Positions 32,230-40,865 are shown, counted from the first letter of the stretch. The stretch is 45,507 nt of DNA from CATOSD01 sp034422735 (GCA_034422735.1 DAOUJL010000069.1:1-45507); one strand, 5' to 3'. Notes: generated by a model not told the origin, from the letters alone. Program-made: numbers and translations.

Positions 32230-32598
32230 TTGCCGCGCGTACAACAGGCGAGGGGCGGCGGCCCCCACATCCCAGCGGGAGCGTGCGAGACGGTGCAGGC
32301 GGGTTGCCGGATTCTGGTAGTCGACAGGTGGCAGGACGACCTCGACAGCGTCGTCGCCCTGCTCGAGTCCAGCGGCTGCATCGTGTCCGCCACCCTCAAC
32401 GACGCCGTGGCCGTCGACCTCGTGTCGTCCTCCGCGTTCGACGCGATGGTGGTCGGCACCGCGGTGCCCCAGGCCGAATTCGCCTCGCTACGCGAAGACG
32501 CCCTGCGCCGGCAGCCGGACCTGCGAATCGTCGAGTCGCGAGGTCCCCAGTCCGTGCTGACCCTCGTCCGCCAGGCCTTCGGCAGAAGACTGCCCTGA
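32230..32598 (+). CDS. degenerate response-regulator receiver-like protein
   Basis: A 122-residue protein beginning at TTG 32230 (AAGG upstream) or possibly GTG 32293 (GGGAG upstream). From about residue 26 it follows the receiver fold: CRILVVDRWQDDLDS (strand 1 and acidic pocket), ALLESSGCIVSAT, then FDAMVVGTAVPQ, where the phosphorylatable Asp is replaced by Val-Gly. The Lys of strand 5 is also not evident. It is probably an unphosphorylated receiver-like module; its partner is unknown. Confidence 0.6.
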   Translation: MPRVQQARGGGPHIPAGACETVQAGCRILVVDRWQDDLDSVVALLESSGCIVSATLNDAVAVDLVSSSAFDAMVVGTAVPQAEFASLREDALRRQPDLRIVESRGPQSVLTLVRQAFGRRLP

Positions 32599-32601
32599 GT
32601 C

Positions 32602-32678
32602 CCTTCCCCCTTGATGATAAGGGAAGGTGAAATGGCGACGTCATCCTCACCCCAACCCTCTCCCGTCGAGGGAGAGGG
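32602..32678. repeat. two adjacent intergenic palindromes in opposite orientation
   Basis: CCTTCCC...GGGAAGG (32602-32627, interrupted by a TGATAA loop) and CCCTCTCCC...GGGAGAGGG (32656-32678) preceded by CCTCACCCCAA. Confidence 0.75.
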
Positions 32679-32702
32679 GGCATAACCAAAGGATATATCC
32701 CC

Positions 32703-34004
32703 ATGGCAAGACGAAGAATCGGCCACGAAGTAACCCGACCTCCCAGGCTGCCGGACGAAGAGCCGCTGTCCTTCCCCGTCGCGAAGGACATTCAGAGCGT
32801 GCCCGGCATCCCCAAGCGCGACAACGAGATCTCCTACTACAGCAGGGAGGCCCCGCTGGAGAGCATCGCGGTCTCCGAAAGCGCCTCCGCCGAGTGGGCC
32901 GGCGCCGTCCGCATGGAGTTCGCGCCCGAAACCGCGAAGCTCTACGAGGACTTCCAGCGCCAGATGCGCCCCATCGTCGACTGGATAAAGTCCACCCGCG
33001 ACATGGAGCCGACCGCCGAGCCAACCGGCGACAACGTGACGGACGTCATCCGCGAGGCCGCGCTCAAGCTGGGCTACAGCGAGGTGGGCTTCGCGCCCTT
33101 CGACCCGCGCTACGTCTACCGCAGCCGCCGCCCAGACCTCAACCCGCGGCTGCCCACCGCCATTTGTCTCGCCCTCGAGCAGGACTTCGACGCCACGCAG
33201 ACCATCCCCAGCCTCGACGCCGAGCGCGCCCAGGGCGACGCCTACGTCCGCCAGGCCGAGCTGTCCCGGTCGCTCGTCGACCTCATACTGTCGCTGGGCT
33301 ATCGCGTCCAGGTATCCGGCCCGACGTGGCACCTTGGCCCCATGATCCCCATGTTCGTGGAGGCCGGCCTGGGCCAGCTCGGCGTAAACGGCCAGCTCCT
33401 CTCGCCGCGCTTCGGATCGCGCGCCCGGCTCCAGATAATCCTCACCGACGCCAAGATCACCCACGACAGGCCCGTGGACTACGGCATCCACAAGTACTGC
33501 GCGCTGTGCCAGGTGTGCGTGACGCGCTGCCCCGGCAGGGCGCTGGACGGCCAGAAGCTGTGGTATCGCGGCATCGAGAAGAACAAGCTCAACTTCGCCC
33601 GCTGCCGCCCGGTGATGACGCGCTATTCGGGCTGCGGCATCTGCATGAAGGTCTGCCCCATTCAGAAGTACGGCATGAAGCCGGTGATGGAGCACTACGT
33701 CGAGACCGGCGCAGTGCTCGGCAAGGGCACCGACAACCTGGAGGGCTACACCCTGCCCGACAAGGGCTACTTCCGCCCCAGCAGGCTGCCCCGGTTCACG
33801 CCCGACTTCTTCGACATGCCCAGGGGCACGACCGAGGACATCCTGTTCGCCGAGTTCAAAGAGCGGCTGAACGACCCCGACCGCAACGGCGCGGACGCCC
33901 CCCAAGACGATGACGCCCTCTGGCGCGCCTTCCGCGAGCGCCTGCGCACCGCCCTCGACCGCCCCGAGACCACCGTCGACATGGGCATGGACATGAGCGG
34001 CTAG
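32703..34004 (+). CDS. soluble reductive-dehalogenase-like Fe-S protein
   Basis: A 433-residue protein of the RdhA-like family, which carry a corrinoid and two [4Fe-4S] clusters. The clusters are clear: CALCQVCVTRCP (Cys266, 269, 272, 276) and C301 with CGICMKVCP (Cys311, 314, 318). The N-terminus (MARRRIGHEV) has no twin-arginine export signal with hydrophobic core, and no RdhB anchor gene lies next to it, so it is probably cytoplasmic, unlike respiratory dehalogenases. The corrinoid-binding region would be the middle (about 120-260, with AGLGQLGVNGQLLSPRFG). It could remove halogens or act as an epoxyqueuosine-reductase-like enzyme. AAAGGA precedes the ATG. Confidence 0.82.
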   Translation: MARRRIGHEVTRPPRLPDEEPLSFPVAKDIQSVPGIPKRDNEISYYSREAPLESIAVSESASAEWAGAVRMEFAPETAKLYEDFQRQMRPIVDWIKSTRDMEPTAEPTGDNVTDVIREAALKLGYSEVGFAPFDPRYVYRSRRPDLNPRLPTAICLALEQDFDATQTIPSLDAERAQGDAYVRQAELSRSLVDLILSLGYRVQVSGPTWHLGPMIPMFVEAGLGQLGVNGQLLSPRFGSRARLQIILTDAKITHDRPVDYGIHKYCALCQVCVTRCPGRALDGQKLWYRGIEKNKLNFARCRPVMTRYSGCGICMKVCPIQKYGMKPVMEHYVETGAVLGKGTDNLEGYTLPDKGYFRPSRLPRFTPDFFDMPRGTTEDILFAEFKERLNDPDRNGADAPQDDDALWRAFRERLRTALDRPETTVDMGMDMSG

Positions 34005-34114
34005 CGGGCTCGATTCCTTCTCTTGAGCGTCCGATAGTAAACATCCGAGAACCGTTCGCAAGAATCGCAAGGAGGGTGTGCGCCTGACTATCAGTCTTGT
34101 TCATGGAGTGTCGA

Positions 34115-35029
34115 GTGAAACGAAGTAGCAGGATGAAGGACGACGAGCTGCTTTCGTCAATTGACAAAGCACTGGAGGTGCTTGACCTCAATTGGCCGCC
34201 CACAAAGGACGAGATTGCACAGGCATTCCGGAAGAAGGTGTTCACTACCCATCCTGACCGTGGCGGCACACACGAGGCCATGATGGAGTTGAACAACGCG
34301 AGCGATTTGTTTGAGAAGGATATACTCGTGGATCAGCAGGCGCGGAATCGGGCGGAGCGCCTGTGGCAACAGCGGGAACGAACCAAGCGCCGTATGCCGG
34401 GACGGATACAGGCGGAGCGCCAGCAACGCCAGGCGCGGGAACGGACCGAACGCCGGAACCCGGGACGTATACAGACGGAGCGCCAGCAACGCCAGGCGCG
34501 GGAACGGACCGAGCGCGGAGCATGGGAACGCGTAGCCCAGGAGGCATGGGAACGCGCAGAGCGCGAGGAGCGGGAACGGATCGAGCGCGAAAAGCAGGAA
34601 CGGGCCGAGCGCCAGAGGCAGGAGCGGGAGCGTGAGGAGCGCGAAGAGCAGGAACGGGCCGAACGTCTGAGGCAGCGGCGCAAACGGGCCGAGTACCGGA
34701 GACAGCAGCGCAAGCAGGCGGAGCACGAGCGGCAGGAGCGCGAACGGGCAGAACGCGAGCGGCTGGAACACGAGCAGGCGGAGCGGGAACGGCAGGAGCT
34801 TGAGCAGGCGGAGCAGGAACGGGCCGAACGTCTGAGGCAGCGGCGCAAACGGGCCGAGCACCGGAGACAGCAGCGCAAGCAGGCGGAGCGGAAGCGGCAG
34901 GAGCGCGAACGGGCGGAGCGGGAGCGGCTGGAACGGGAGCGCCGCAAGCGAGTACTGGTTCGCACGGCGATTGCCGCCGGATTGATTGTCGTGGCGTGTG
35001 TCTCCTATGCGCTCTACTCGGTGTTGTAG
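34115..35029 (+). CDS. J-domain protein with a long charged helix and a C-terminal membrane anchor
   Basis: A 304-residue protein of three parts. Residues 10-70 look like a DnaJ J domain, with HPDRGG (HPD 46-48) after a helix rich in Lys. Residues 75-275 consist almost only of Arg, Glu, Gln and Ala, predicting a very long single alpha-helix or coiled coil. The end (VLVRTAIAAGLIVVACVSYA) is a single membrane segment, so the protein is tail-anchored. The J domain would recruit Hsp70 (DnaK). The start is GTG 34115, six bases after GGAG; ATG 34103 and ATG 34133 are alternatives. DNA repeats of 63 and 165 bp underlie the helix. I know no described bacterial family with this layout. Confidence 0.7.
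   Translation: MKRSSRMKDDELLSSIDKALEVLDLNWPPTKDEIAQAFRKKVFTTHPDRGGTHEAMMELNNASDLFEKDILVDQQARNRAERLWQQRERTKRRMPGRIQAERQQRQARERTERRNPGRIQTERQQRQARERTERGAWERVAQEAWERAEREERERIEREKQERAERQRQEREREEREEQERAERLRQRRKRAEYRRQQRKQAEHERQERERAERERLEHEQAERERQELEQAEQERAERLRQRRKRAEHRRQQRKQAERKRQERERAERERLERERRKRVLVRTAIAAGLIVVACVSYALYSVL
34398..34523 (+). repeat. 63-bp tandem repeat (two units) within the J-domain gene
   Basis: Two units, about 34398-34460 and 34461-34523, encode PGRIQAERQQRQARERTER and PGRIQTERQQRQARERTER with few base changes. The 21-codon period keeps the frame. The repeat indicates recent slippage or unequal recombination. Confidence 0.75.
34646..34945 (+). repeat. 165-bp internal duplication in the J-domain gene
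   Basis: A block starting at 34646 recurs 165 bp (55 codons) downstream at 34811. Both copies encode RLRQRRKRAE, RRQQRKQAE and the same sequence onward, with scattered differences toward the 3' end. Confidence 0.75.
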
Positions 35030-35289
35030 CGGGCCGCGAAGTATTGGCAGCTATGACCGCAGGACGTAAGAGCGCCGATTCGCTGAGCCAAGATTGGCGC
35101 CGTGGTCGATGTCCGCCAACTGCATGGAAAGCCCGTTGGAGCGCAAGAGCGATTTGGACTGATATAGTAGGTTGGCGTCCAAAGCACGGGCGCGTGATGG
35201 TGGGACGCTGCGAATGGGACCCGGCGCAAGCCCAATAGCGACACCGAACACATGCTGTTCAAAGGAGTTGAGTGAGGAGTGGAGGCATA
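35030..35289. other. non-coding gap between the J-domain and acidic genes
   Basis: About 260 bases without a convincing gene. A 6-bp inverted repeat TTGGAC/GTCCAA (35154-35159 and 35177-35182) frames a TGATATAGTAGG stretch that could be part of a promoter for the next gene. Confidence 0.4.
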
Positions 35290-35607
35290 ATGTGTCGTGA
35301 CGAGCTGCATTCGGATGAGGACGAGCGCGTAGAAGACGAGCCGGAGTGCGCTGAGGGTGCTGAGGGTGAGGAAGAAGAGGTTGAACAAGAGTGGCAGGAG
35401 CGCGACTGGCAAGACATGGAGCGCGCGGACCGGGAGGACCGCGAGATGATGGAGCGGGAGCGGCAGTCGGTGGAACGGTCGGCGCTGGACTGGCTGGAGG
35501 GGGAGCAGCAGGCGGGGAGCGAGTGGCTGGAGGGGGAGCGGCAGGCGTGGGAGCGGATGGATCAGGATTGGCGGCAGGACGAGCACGAGAGCCCCGAGTG
35601 GTGGTAG
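35290..35607 (+). CDS. small, strongly acidic Glu/Trp-rich protein
   Basis: A 105-residue protein with nearly half acidic residues. Repeating DWLEGE / EWLEGE units, spaced about 16 residues apart, and many Glu-Arg pairs suggest a long helical, possibly coiled-coil, segment. It follows the highly charged J-domain gene on the same strand. ATG 35290 has GGAGG four bases upstream; a GTG at 35272 with AAAGGAG would add six residues. No family is recognised. Base composition and skewed residues could mean a low-complexity false gene, but the ribosome sites argue for translation. Confidence 0.5.
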   Translation: MCRDELHSDEDERVEDEPECAEGAEGEEEEVEQEWQERDWQDMERADREDREMMERERQSVERSALDWLEGEQQAGSEWLEGERQAWERMDQDWRQDEHESPEWW

Positions 35608-35670
35608 CGGGAGGGGCGGATTACTGAACGGGACGCGAGAACCAGAGTTTACGATTTTAGGAGGACACCC

Positions 35671-36537
35671 ATGACTACAGTCGGTTCCGGCAACTACACC
35701 TACGAGCACGTTCCCGTGTGGCCCAACATGCCCAAGTACTGGTCGTTCGGCGCGGCGTCGGACGGCGCGGTCAACTCGCAGAACGAGGTCCACATCTTCA
35801 GCCGCGGCGCGCATCCGCTGACCATCTGGGACACCGACGGCAACTTCGTGTCGTCGTGGGGCGAGGGCACCTTCTCGGCCAACCCGCACGGCATCTACAT
35901 CGCGCCCAACGACAACGTGTGGCTCGTGGACCGCGACTTCCACATCGCCACCGAGTACACCCCCGGCGGCGAGACCCTGCGCACGCTCGGCAACAAGCTT
36001 GCGCCCTCCCCGTCCTTCACCGGGATGCCCTTCAACATGCCCTCCGGCCTCGCCATCGGCCCCAGCGGCGACATGTTCGTCTCCGACGGCTACGGTGCCC
36101 ACCGCGTCCACAAGTACAGCGCCGACGGCGAGCTGCTGCTGTCGTGGGGCCGTCAGGGCACCGGCCCCGGCGAGTTCGCCCTCGTCCACAACGTGTGGGT
36201 GGACAAGGACAACCGCGTGCTCATCTGCGACCGCGAGAACGACCGCATCCAGATTTTCGACGACCAGGGCGGCTTCATCGAGGAGTGGACCGACCTCGAG
36301 AAGCCCGGCGACATCTGGGTCCACGACGACGTGGTGCACGTCGTGGAGCAGGGCCCCGGCTCCGGCGTGAGCCTGTGGACGCTGGGCGGCGACCTCATCA
36401 CCCGCTGGCGCGGCAGGGAGGGCCCGGGCAAGGGCACCATCGTCGGCGGCCACGGCCTGTGCGTGGACCACCAGGGCAGCATCTACGTCACCGAGATAGG
36501 CGAGGGCCTGCGCGTCACCAAGTTCCAGAAGGTGTAG
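35671..36537 (+). CDS. NHL-repeat beta-propeller protein (amidating-lyase-like)
   Basis: A 288-residue six-bladed NHL-type propeller. Repeats carry strands such as PHGIYIAPNDNVWLVDR, PSGLAIGPSGDMFVSDGYG and HNVWVDKDNRVLICDREN, the pattern of peptidyl-alpha-hydroxyglycine alpha-amidating lyase propellers. No signal peptide is visible. The enzyme residues of the lyase cannot be confirmed by eye, so it may be a binding or scaffold propeller. AGGAGG precedes ATG 35671 by six bases. Confidence 0.8.
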   Translation: MTTVGSGNYTYEHVPVWPNMPKYWSFGAASDGAVNSQNEVHIFSRGAHPLTIWDTDGNFVSSWGEGTFSANPHGIYIAPNDNVWLVDRDFHIATEYTPGGETLRTLGNKLAPSPSFTGMPFNMPSGLAIGPSGDMFVSDGYGAHRVHKYSADGELLLSWGRQGTGPGEFALVHNVWVDKDNRVLICDRENDRIQIFDDQGGFIEEWTDLEKPGDIWVHDDVVHVVEQGPGSGVSLWTLGGDLITRWRGREGPGKGTIVGGHGLCVDHQGSIYVTEIGEGLRVTKFQKV

Positions 36538-36553
36538 CGGGCGCGGCCAGTCC

Positions 36554-36575
36554 CCTCTCCCCCGCGTGGGAGAGG
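36554..36575. repeat. intergenic palindrome between convergent genes
   Basis: CCTCTCCC, 6-base loop, GGGAGAGG, then TTAGGGTGAGGG. It may terminate both the NHL gene and the exonuclease gene. Confidence 0.8.
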
Positions 36576-36613
36576 GTTAGGGTGAGGGGGCCCTGTCGTA
36601 GCCTCCCCCGCCC

Positions 36614-38644
36614 CTACTCGTGCGGCGCGTGCACGAAAAACCCCGCGCGCCGCCACAGGTCCACGCCGTGCAGCCGCAGCGTCACCGCCTCACCCAGCTC
36701 GCACTGCTGCGGCAGCTTGGTCCGCAGCCGGTAGGGGTAGTCGGTCAGCTCCAGCAGCGCGTTGCGGTTTCGCGCGTTCTCCAGCACCACCGCGTCATAC
36801 AGCTCGCGCGGCTCGTCGCCCTCCAGCCGCTGCCCCAGGAACTTGAGAAACCAGTAGCGCCGGCGGTCCTCCTCCAGGCGGCCCAGCTCCCTGATCTGGA
36901 CGTCGGCGCGCTGCGTGACATCCGTCACCTGCTGTGCCGGGTACGGCGGCTCGCCCCGCTCCAGGAATCCGCCTATCTGCCGCTGCATCACCAGGTCGGG
37001 GTAGCGTCGCAGCGGCGACGTCGCCTGCAGGTAGGCGGACACGCCCAGCCCCGCGTGCGTCCCCGGCCGCGTGCCCAGGTCCGCCGGCGCGATCCTGCGC
37101 AGCGTCAGAAAGCGCCGCAGCGGCCCATCCGGCACATCCTCCGGCAGTCCCTCCAGGTCGGGCGCCTTCTGCGACCGGTAGGCCGCGGGGATCTCCCGGT
37201 CGCGGCAGAACTCCGCCACAAGACAGTTGGCCAGGATCATCAGCTCGGCCACCATCTCCCGCGCCGCCGACGGCCGCACCACGCGCACGTCCACCCGTCC
37301 GTCCTCGCCCACGTCCACGCGCATCTCGGAGCGGTCCAGCATCAGCGCGCCGGCGCGCTCGCGCTTCGCCCGGAGTGTCGCGGCGAGAGCGTTCAGCGGC
37401 GCCAGCGTGTCGTGCCACGGGTGCGACTCGCCATCGATGGCCTCGTCCGCCTCCTCGTAGGGCAGCGCGGCGCGGCTGCGTATGACCGACGGCGCGATTT
37501 CCCAGTCCAGCACGTCGCCGTCGGCGGTCACGTCCGCCAGCAGGCTGAGCGCGCCGCGCTCCTCGCCGGGCAGCAGGCTGCCCGCGCGATGGGACAGGCT
37601 CGGCGGCAGCATCGCCACCTGGAGTTCGGGCAGATACAGCGTCGACATACGCGCGTCCGCCTCGCGGTCCACCGCGCCGCCGTCCGCCACCAGCGCATTG
37701 CCGTCCGCGATGTGCACGCCCACACGGTAGACTGTCGTGGGCTCGGCTGAGACGACCTCCAGCGACAGAGCGTCGTCCTTGTCCTGCGTCGTGGCGTCGT
37801 CGATGGTGATGGCGGGCAACGACGTGAGGTCGCGGCGGCCCGGCTGGCGCAGTATGGCCGGCACGTCCACCGCCTCCGCCTCGTCCAGCGCTTCCTGGGG
37901 AAAGCTCACCCGGATGTCGGCGCGCTCCAGCTCCAGCGGCTCGTCCTCCGCGAACACCCCCACTCGCACCAGCGTGTCGAAGCTCAGCCGCTGCAGGTCC
38001 CGCGCCCGCGCGTCGACGCTCCTCAGCAGCGTCTCGGCGACCGAATTCCGGGTGTAGTTCTCGCCGTGCACCGCGAACCCGCGCAGGTGCGAGATCAGCT
38101 CGGACTGGTACGCCGTCGGTTCCTCCGGCAGCGCGCCGTCCGCCAGGTGACGGGCCAGCTCCTCCCTGGCCAGCTCGTTCTCGGCGGCGCGCCGCTGCCG
38201 GGCCAGCGTCTCCTCGACGGCCTGCCGGGGACGCGGACGATAGCCGCCGTCCTCGTCGACGAAGTAGAGCGACGAACGGTTCATGTGAAGCAGCATCGCC
38301 GCGAGCTGCTCGCCCGACGGCGCATCGCCCCAGTGCAGCTCCGCCACGTCGTCCAGCGAAAGCGCCTCGTCCTCGCCGCACACCACCTCCCACACCTCGG
38401 CCAGGTCCATCGACCCCGCGATCTCCTCGGCGGAGGAGCGGAACCGCTCCAGGTCGTCCTCGGCGTCGGCGATCACGCCGGTGGCGAACACGACCCTGTC
38501 CTCCGGCAGCCGCGCCTCGCGGTTGCGTCCGGTGGCCACGCGCACCTGCCGGCGGCGGCCCGCGACGGCGGGGGCGTCGCCGAGGAACCGTCCTATTCCC
38601 AGGCCGCCCTTCAGCCGGGCAACCACAACCTCGTCCGTCCGCAT
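36614..38644 (-). CDS. RNase II/RNase R-type 3'-5' exoribonuclease
   Basis: A 676-residue RNB-domain exoribonuclease that degrades RNA from the 3' end. The catalytic stretch is TIDDATTQDKDDALS, with the required Asp cluster. VGVHIADGNALV and RSEMRV, then YLQATSPLRRYPDL, are conserved RNB stretches in order. A short N-terminal region (about 1-60) and a C-terminal S1-like domain (about 610-676) flank the core. It is shorter than RNase R (about 800). GGAG precedes ATG 38644. It diverges from the sigma factor gene at 38803. Confidence 0.9.
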   Translation of the reverse strand: MRTDEVVVARLKGGLGIGRFLGDAPAVAGRRRQVRVATGRNREARLPEDRVVFATGVIADAEDDLERFRSSAEEIAGSMDLAEVWEVVCGEDEALSLDDVAELHWGDAPSGEQLAAMLLHMNRSSLYFVDEDGGYRPRPRQAVEETLARQRRAAENELAREELARHLADGALPEEPTAYQSELISHLRGFAVHGENYTRNSVAETLLRSVDARARDLQRLSFDTLVRVGVFAEDEPLELERADIRVSFPQEALDEAEAVDVPAILRQPGRRDLTSLPAITIDDATTQDKDDALSLEVVSAEPTTVYRVGVHIADGNALVADGGAVDREADARMSTLYLPELQVAMLPPSLSHRAGSLLPGEERGALSLLADVTADGDVLDWEIAPSVIRSRAALPYEEADEAIDGESHPWHDTLAPLNALAATLRAKRERAGALMLDRSEMRVDVGEDGRVDVRVVRPSAAREMVAELMILANCLVAEFCRDREIPAAYRSQKAPDLEGLPEDVPDGPLRRFLTLRRIAPADLGTRPGTHAGLGVSAYLQATSPLRRYPDLVMQRQIGGFLERGEPPYPAQQVTDVTQRADVQIRELGRLEEDRRRYWFLKFLGQRLEGDEPRELYDAVVLENARNRNALLELTDYPYRLRTKLPQQCELGEAVTLRLHGVDLWRRAGFFVHAPHE

Positions 38645-38802
38645 ATCTTCTCCGCTCTAAGCCAGTGTCGAATCCCCATCATAACACTTCACCCACACAA
38701 GTCCGTATGCTAACCTTCAGCCATAACGCAACGTTGTAACGGGTGATAGGGGCCTTGCCCCCAACGCCCGGACTCTAGGGGCACCCTGAGAGAAAGGCCA
38801 CG

Positions 38803-39405
38803 ATGAAGGCAGGCGTCGATGTAGACATTGACGTGAAGGCGCTGGTGGACGGAGCCCAGAAGGGCGACCAGGCGTCTTTTGCCGCCCTGTATGAGCACTT
38901 CTTCGACAGGATCTACCGCTACGTGAGTTTCAAGCTGCGCGACCCGGTCGAGGCGGAGGACGTGACGGGCGAGGTTTTTCTGAAGATGCTGGAATCAATC
39001 CACTCATTCAAGTGGCAGGGCTTCCCGTTTTCGTCCTGGCTCTTCCGAATCGCCCACAACCTGGTGGTCGACCACTTCAGGCGCAAGGGCAAGCGGCCCA
39101 CCGTCTATATCGATGAAGTGTCGCAATCGGTCGGCGCCTACTCCTGGGACGCGGAGGGCTTCATCGACCGCAAGCTCACGCTCGGCGAGGTGTACGGCGC
39201 GATGTCCGGCCTGACCGACCTTCAGCGCGAAGTCATAACGCTTCGCTTCGCCGGCGAGCTCTCTCTCGCCGAGACCGCAGAGGTGGTGGGCAGAAAGGCC
39301 AACGCGGTGAAGGCGCTCCAACACGCGGGCCTCAAGAAGTTGAGAAGCCTAATGGAAGACAAGGAGCCCTCTCTCGCGGGGGCGATCGGATGCGGCGAGG
39401 CGTGA
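38803..39405 (+). CDS. ECF-type sigma factor
   Basis: A 200-residue sigma-70-family factor of ECF type. Region 2 (about 15-85) has ALYEHFFDRIYRYV, then DVTGEVFLKML, SWLFRIAHNLVVDHFRR, with the -10-binding helix. Region 4 (about 135-185) has LTDLQREVITLRFAGELS and ETAEVVGRKANAVKALQHAG, the -35-binding helix-turn-helix. The following gene, two bases after the stop, encodes a membrane protein with a cytoplasmic N-terminus, the layout of a cognate anti-sigma factor. GAAAGG lies upstream of the ATG. Confidence 0.9.
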   Translation: MKAGVDVDIDVKALVDGAQKGDQASFAALYEHFFDRIYRYVSFKLRDPVEAEDVTGEVFLKMLESIHSFKWQGFPFSSWLFRIAHNLVVDHFRRKGKRPTVYIDEVSQSVGAYSWDAEGFIDRKLTLGEVYGAMSGLTDLQREVITLRFAGELSLAETAEVVGRKANAVKALQHAGLKKLRSLMEDKEPSLAGAIGCGEA

Positions 39406-39407
39406 GG

Positions 39408-40298
39408 ATGGCTGATTTGGGCCGCGATTTCGACGACATACTGGACGAGTGCCTGGAACGGCTGGCGGCCGGCGACACGGTCTCCGAATGCTGCGCGCGC
39501 TACCCCGAGCACGCCGACGAGCTGGAGCCGCTGCTGCTGTCGGCCTCCGCGGTCCGGCAGACCGCCCGCGCCACGCCGCACCTGGCCGTCGCCCGCGCCC
39601 GCGGCTACGAGCGCTTCGCCCAGGCCCTCGGTGAGGGCAGAGGCGCGCCGAGGCAGAGCCCATCGCTGTGGGAGCGGCTCAACTCGATGCTGAGAACCCC
39701 GGTGGCCCGTCCGGTTATGGCCGCCTTCGCGGCCGTTCTCGTCGTCCTCTTCGTCGCCGGCGGCACGGCGGCCGCCGCCAGGAGCAGCGTGCCCGGCGAG
39801 CCGCTCTACTGGGTGAAGACCACCCAGGAGAACATCTCGCTGCGTATGCAGCGCGACGACATGGGCCGATCCGAGCAGCACGCCCGCATGGCCAACGAGC
39901 GCAGCAGCGAGATGCACACGCTCATCGAGCGGGGCAACCTGCACGAGGCCGAAGCTCTCGTCGTGAGGTTCCGCCGGCACATCAACCAATCGGCCCAATA
40001 CGCGGGCATAGCGATCGTGGTGAACCCGGTGGAGATGCCCAACAGAGTGATCGTCCACCTGGTGCCCGCGCCGCAGCTAACGCCCCTGAGGGCGCTGTTC
40101 GACAGCAGCGAAAAGCAAAGACTCTACAGCCGCGACCTGGCGCTTCAGTCCGCTCCCTCTGCCGAAAGGCTAAGGGCGCAGATCATGATCGGCCAGTGCG
40201 ACTTCTGGTACAAGGTGTTCCAGTCCGCGCTCCACGGCCAGGACGAGGAAGGCCGGCTTATCTTCCGCGCCGTCGCCGGTAGTTCGTTCGGCCCGTAG
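39408..40298 (+). CDS. membrane protein with DUF5667-like region, candidate anti-sigma factor
   Basis: A 296-residue protein. The N-terminal region (ILDECLERLAAGDTVSECCA, then YPEHADELEPLLLSA) is cytoplasmic and seen in proteins coupled to ECF sigma factors. One helix follows (FAAVLVVLFVAGGTAAAAR, about residues 105-125). The outer domain opens with SVPGEPLYWVKTTQENISL, which is a DUF5667-type sequence. ATG 39408 is preferred over ATG 39390, which overlaps the sigma stop. It is in an operon with the sigma factor, so it probably holds it inactive at the membrane until a signal is sensed. Confidence 0.8.
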   Translation: MADLGRDFDDILDECLERLAAGDTVSECCARYPEHADELEPLLLSASAVRQTARATPHLAVARARGYERFAQALGEGRGAPRQSPSLWERLNSMLRTPVARPVMAAFAAVLVVLFVAGGTAAAARSSVPGEPLYWVKTTQENISLRMQRDDMGRSEQHARMANERSSEMHTLIERGNLHEAEALVVRFRRHINQSAQYAGIAIVVNPVEMPNRVIVHLVPAPQLTPLRALFDSSEKQRLYSRDLALQSAPSAERLRAQIMIGQCDFWYKVFQSALHGQDEEGRLIFRAVAGSSFGP

Positions 40299-40310
40299 CC
40301 TTCCGAATGG

Positions 40311-40353
40311 TCCCCTCTCTCCGGTCTATACACCCATCGAAGGAGAGAGGGGA
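40311..40353. repeat. large palindrome after the anti-sigma gene
   Basis: TCCCCTCTCTCC (40311-40322) and its exact complement (40342-40353) with a 19-base loop. Probable terminator and a variant of the CCTCTCCC element. Confidence 0.7.
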
Positions 40354-40865
40354 CTTGGGTGTGGACGAGGGTGCCGGCGTGAAAGTGTGTCATTCTGGGC
40401 CATTCCGTGTCATTCGTACTTGGGAGGGGTGTTCAGTTCGGCGGTCCTGGTGTGAGATTCTGCTCCAAGAATGGTAGGTTCTGTGCCCTGTTTGGGTGAA
40501 AATGGGACACTCCGTTTGAGGCGCTACGCCGATGTTCGGGGAAGGGTGTGGCTTGACCTGTTCTCGTTATGAGATTGTTAAGCTGCGCGGGCGACTACGC
40601 GGTCGGACGAAGCGGTTGGCCCGGATAGAGTGTAGTACGCACGTTCGGGTGCGTCAAGGGCGTGGAATGCGGGGACAAGGCGGTCGCATGCTGCCGCGCG
40701 GCCGTTGGGGGTGGGAAGAAATGGTAACGGAGCAGCGCGACTGCGAGGTGGTGGCGGGTCATGTGCGTGACGCGGATGGGGATGGAGTTGGGCGGTTTTG
40801 GGGCGGGATTTTCGGGGGGAGTGGGCAAGCGCACCGCGCCGCCGTCGGTTATTCCCGCGTCTACA
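40354..40865. other. 512-base stretch with no convincing gene
   Basis: The plus-strand and minus-strand frames here have Arg/Gly- or Pro/His-rich compositions and no ribosome sites, so they are probably spurious. A short GTGTCATTC direct repeat (40386-40394 and 40407-40415) is the only internal structure I see. This is AT/GC-mixed sequence between the sigma operon and the methyltransferase unit. Confidence 0.5.

Noticed and set aside
34078..34128. Short upstream frame before the J-domain gene
   Set aside because: The ribosome site AGGAGGG is only one or two bases before its GTG, too close for normal initiation.
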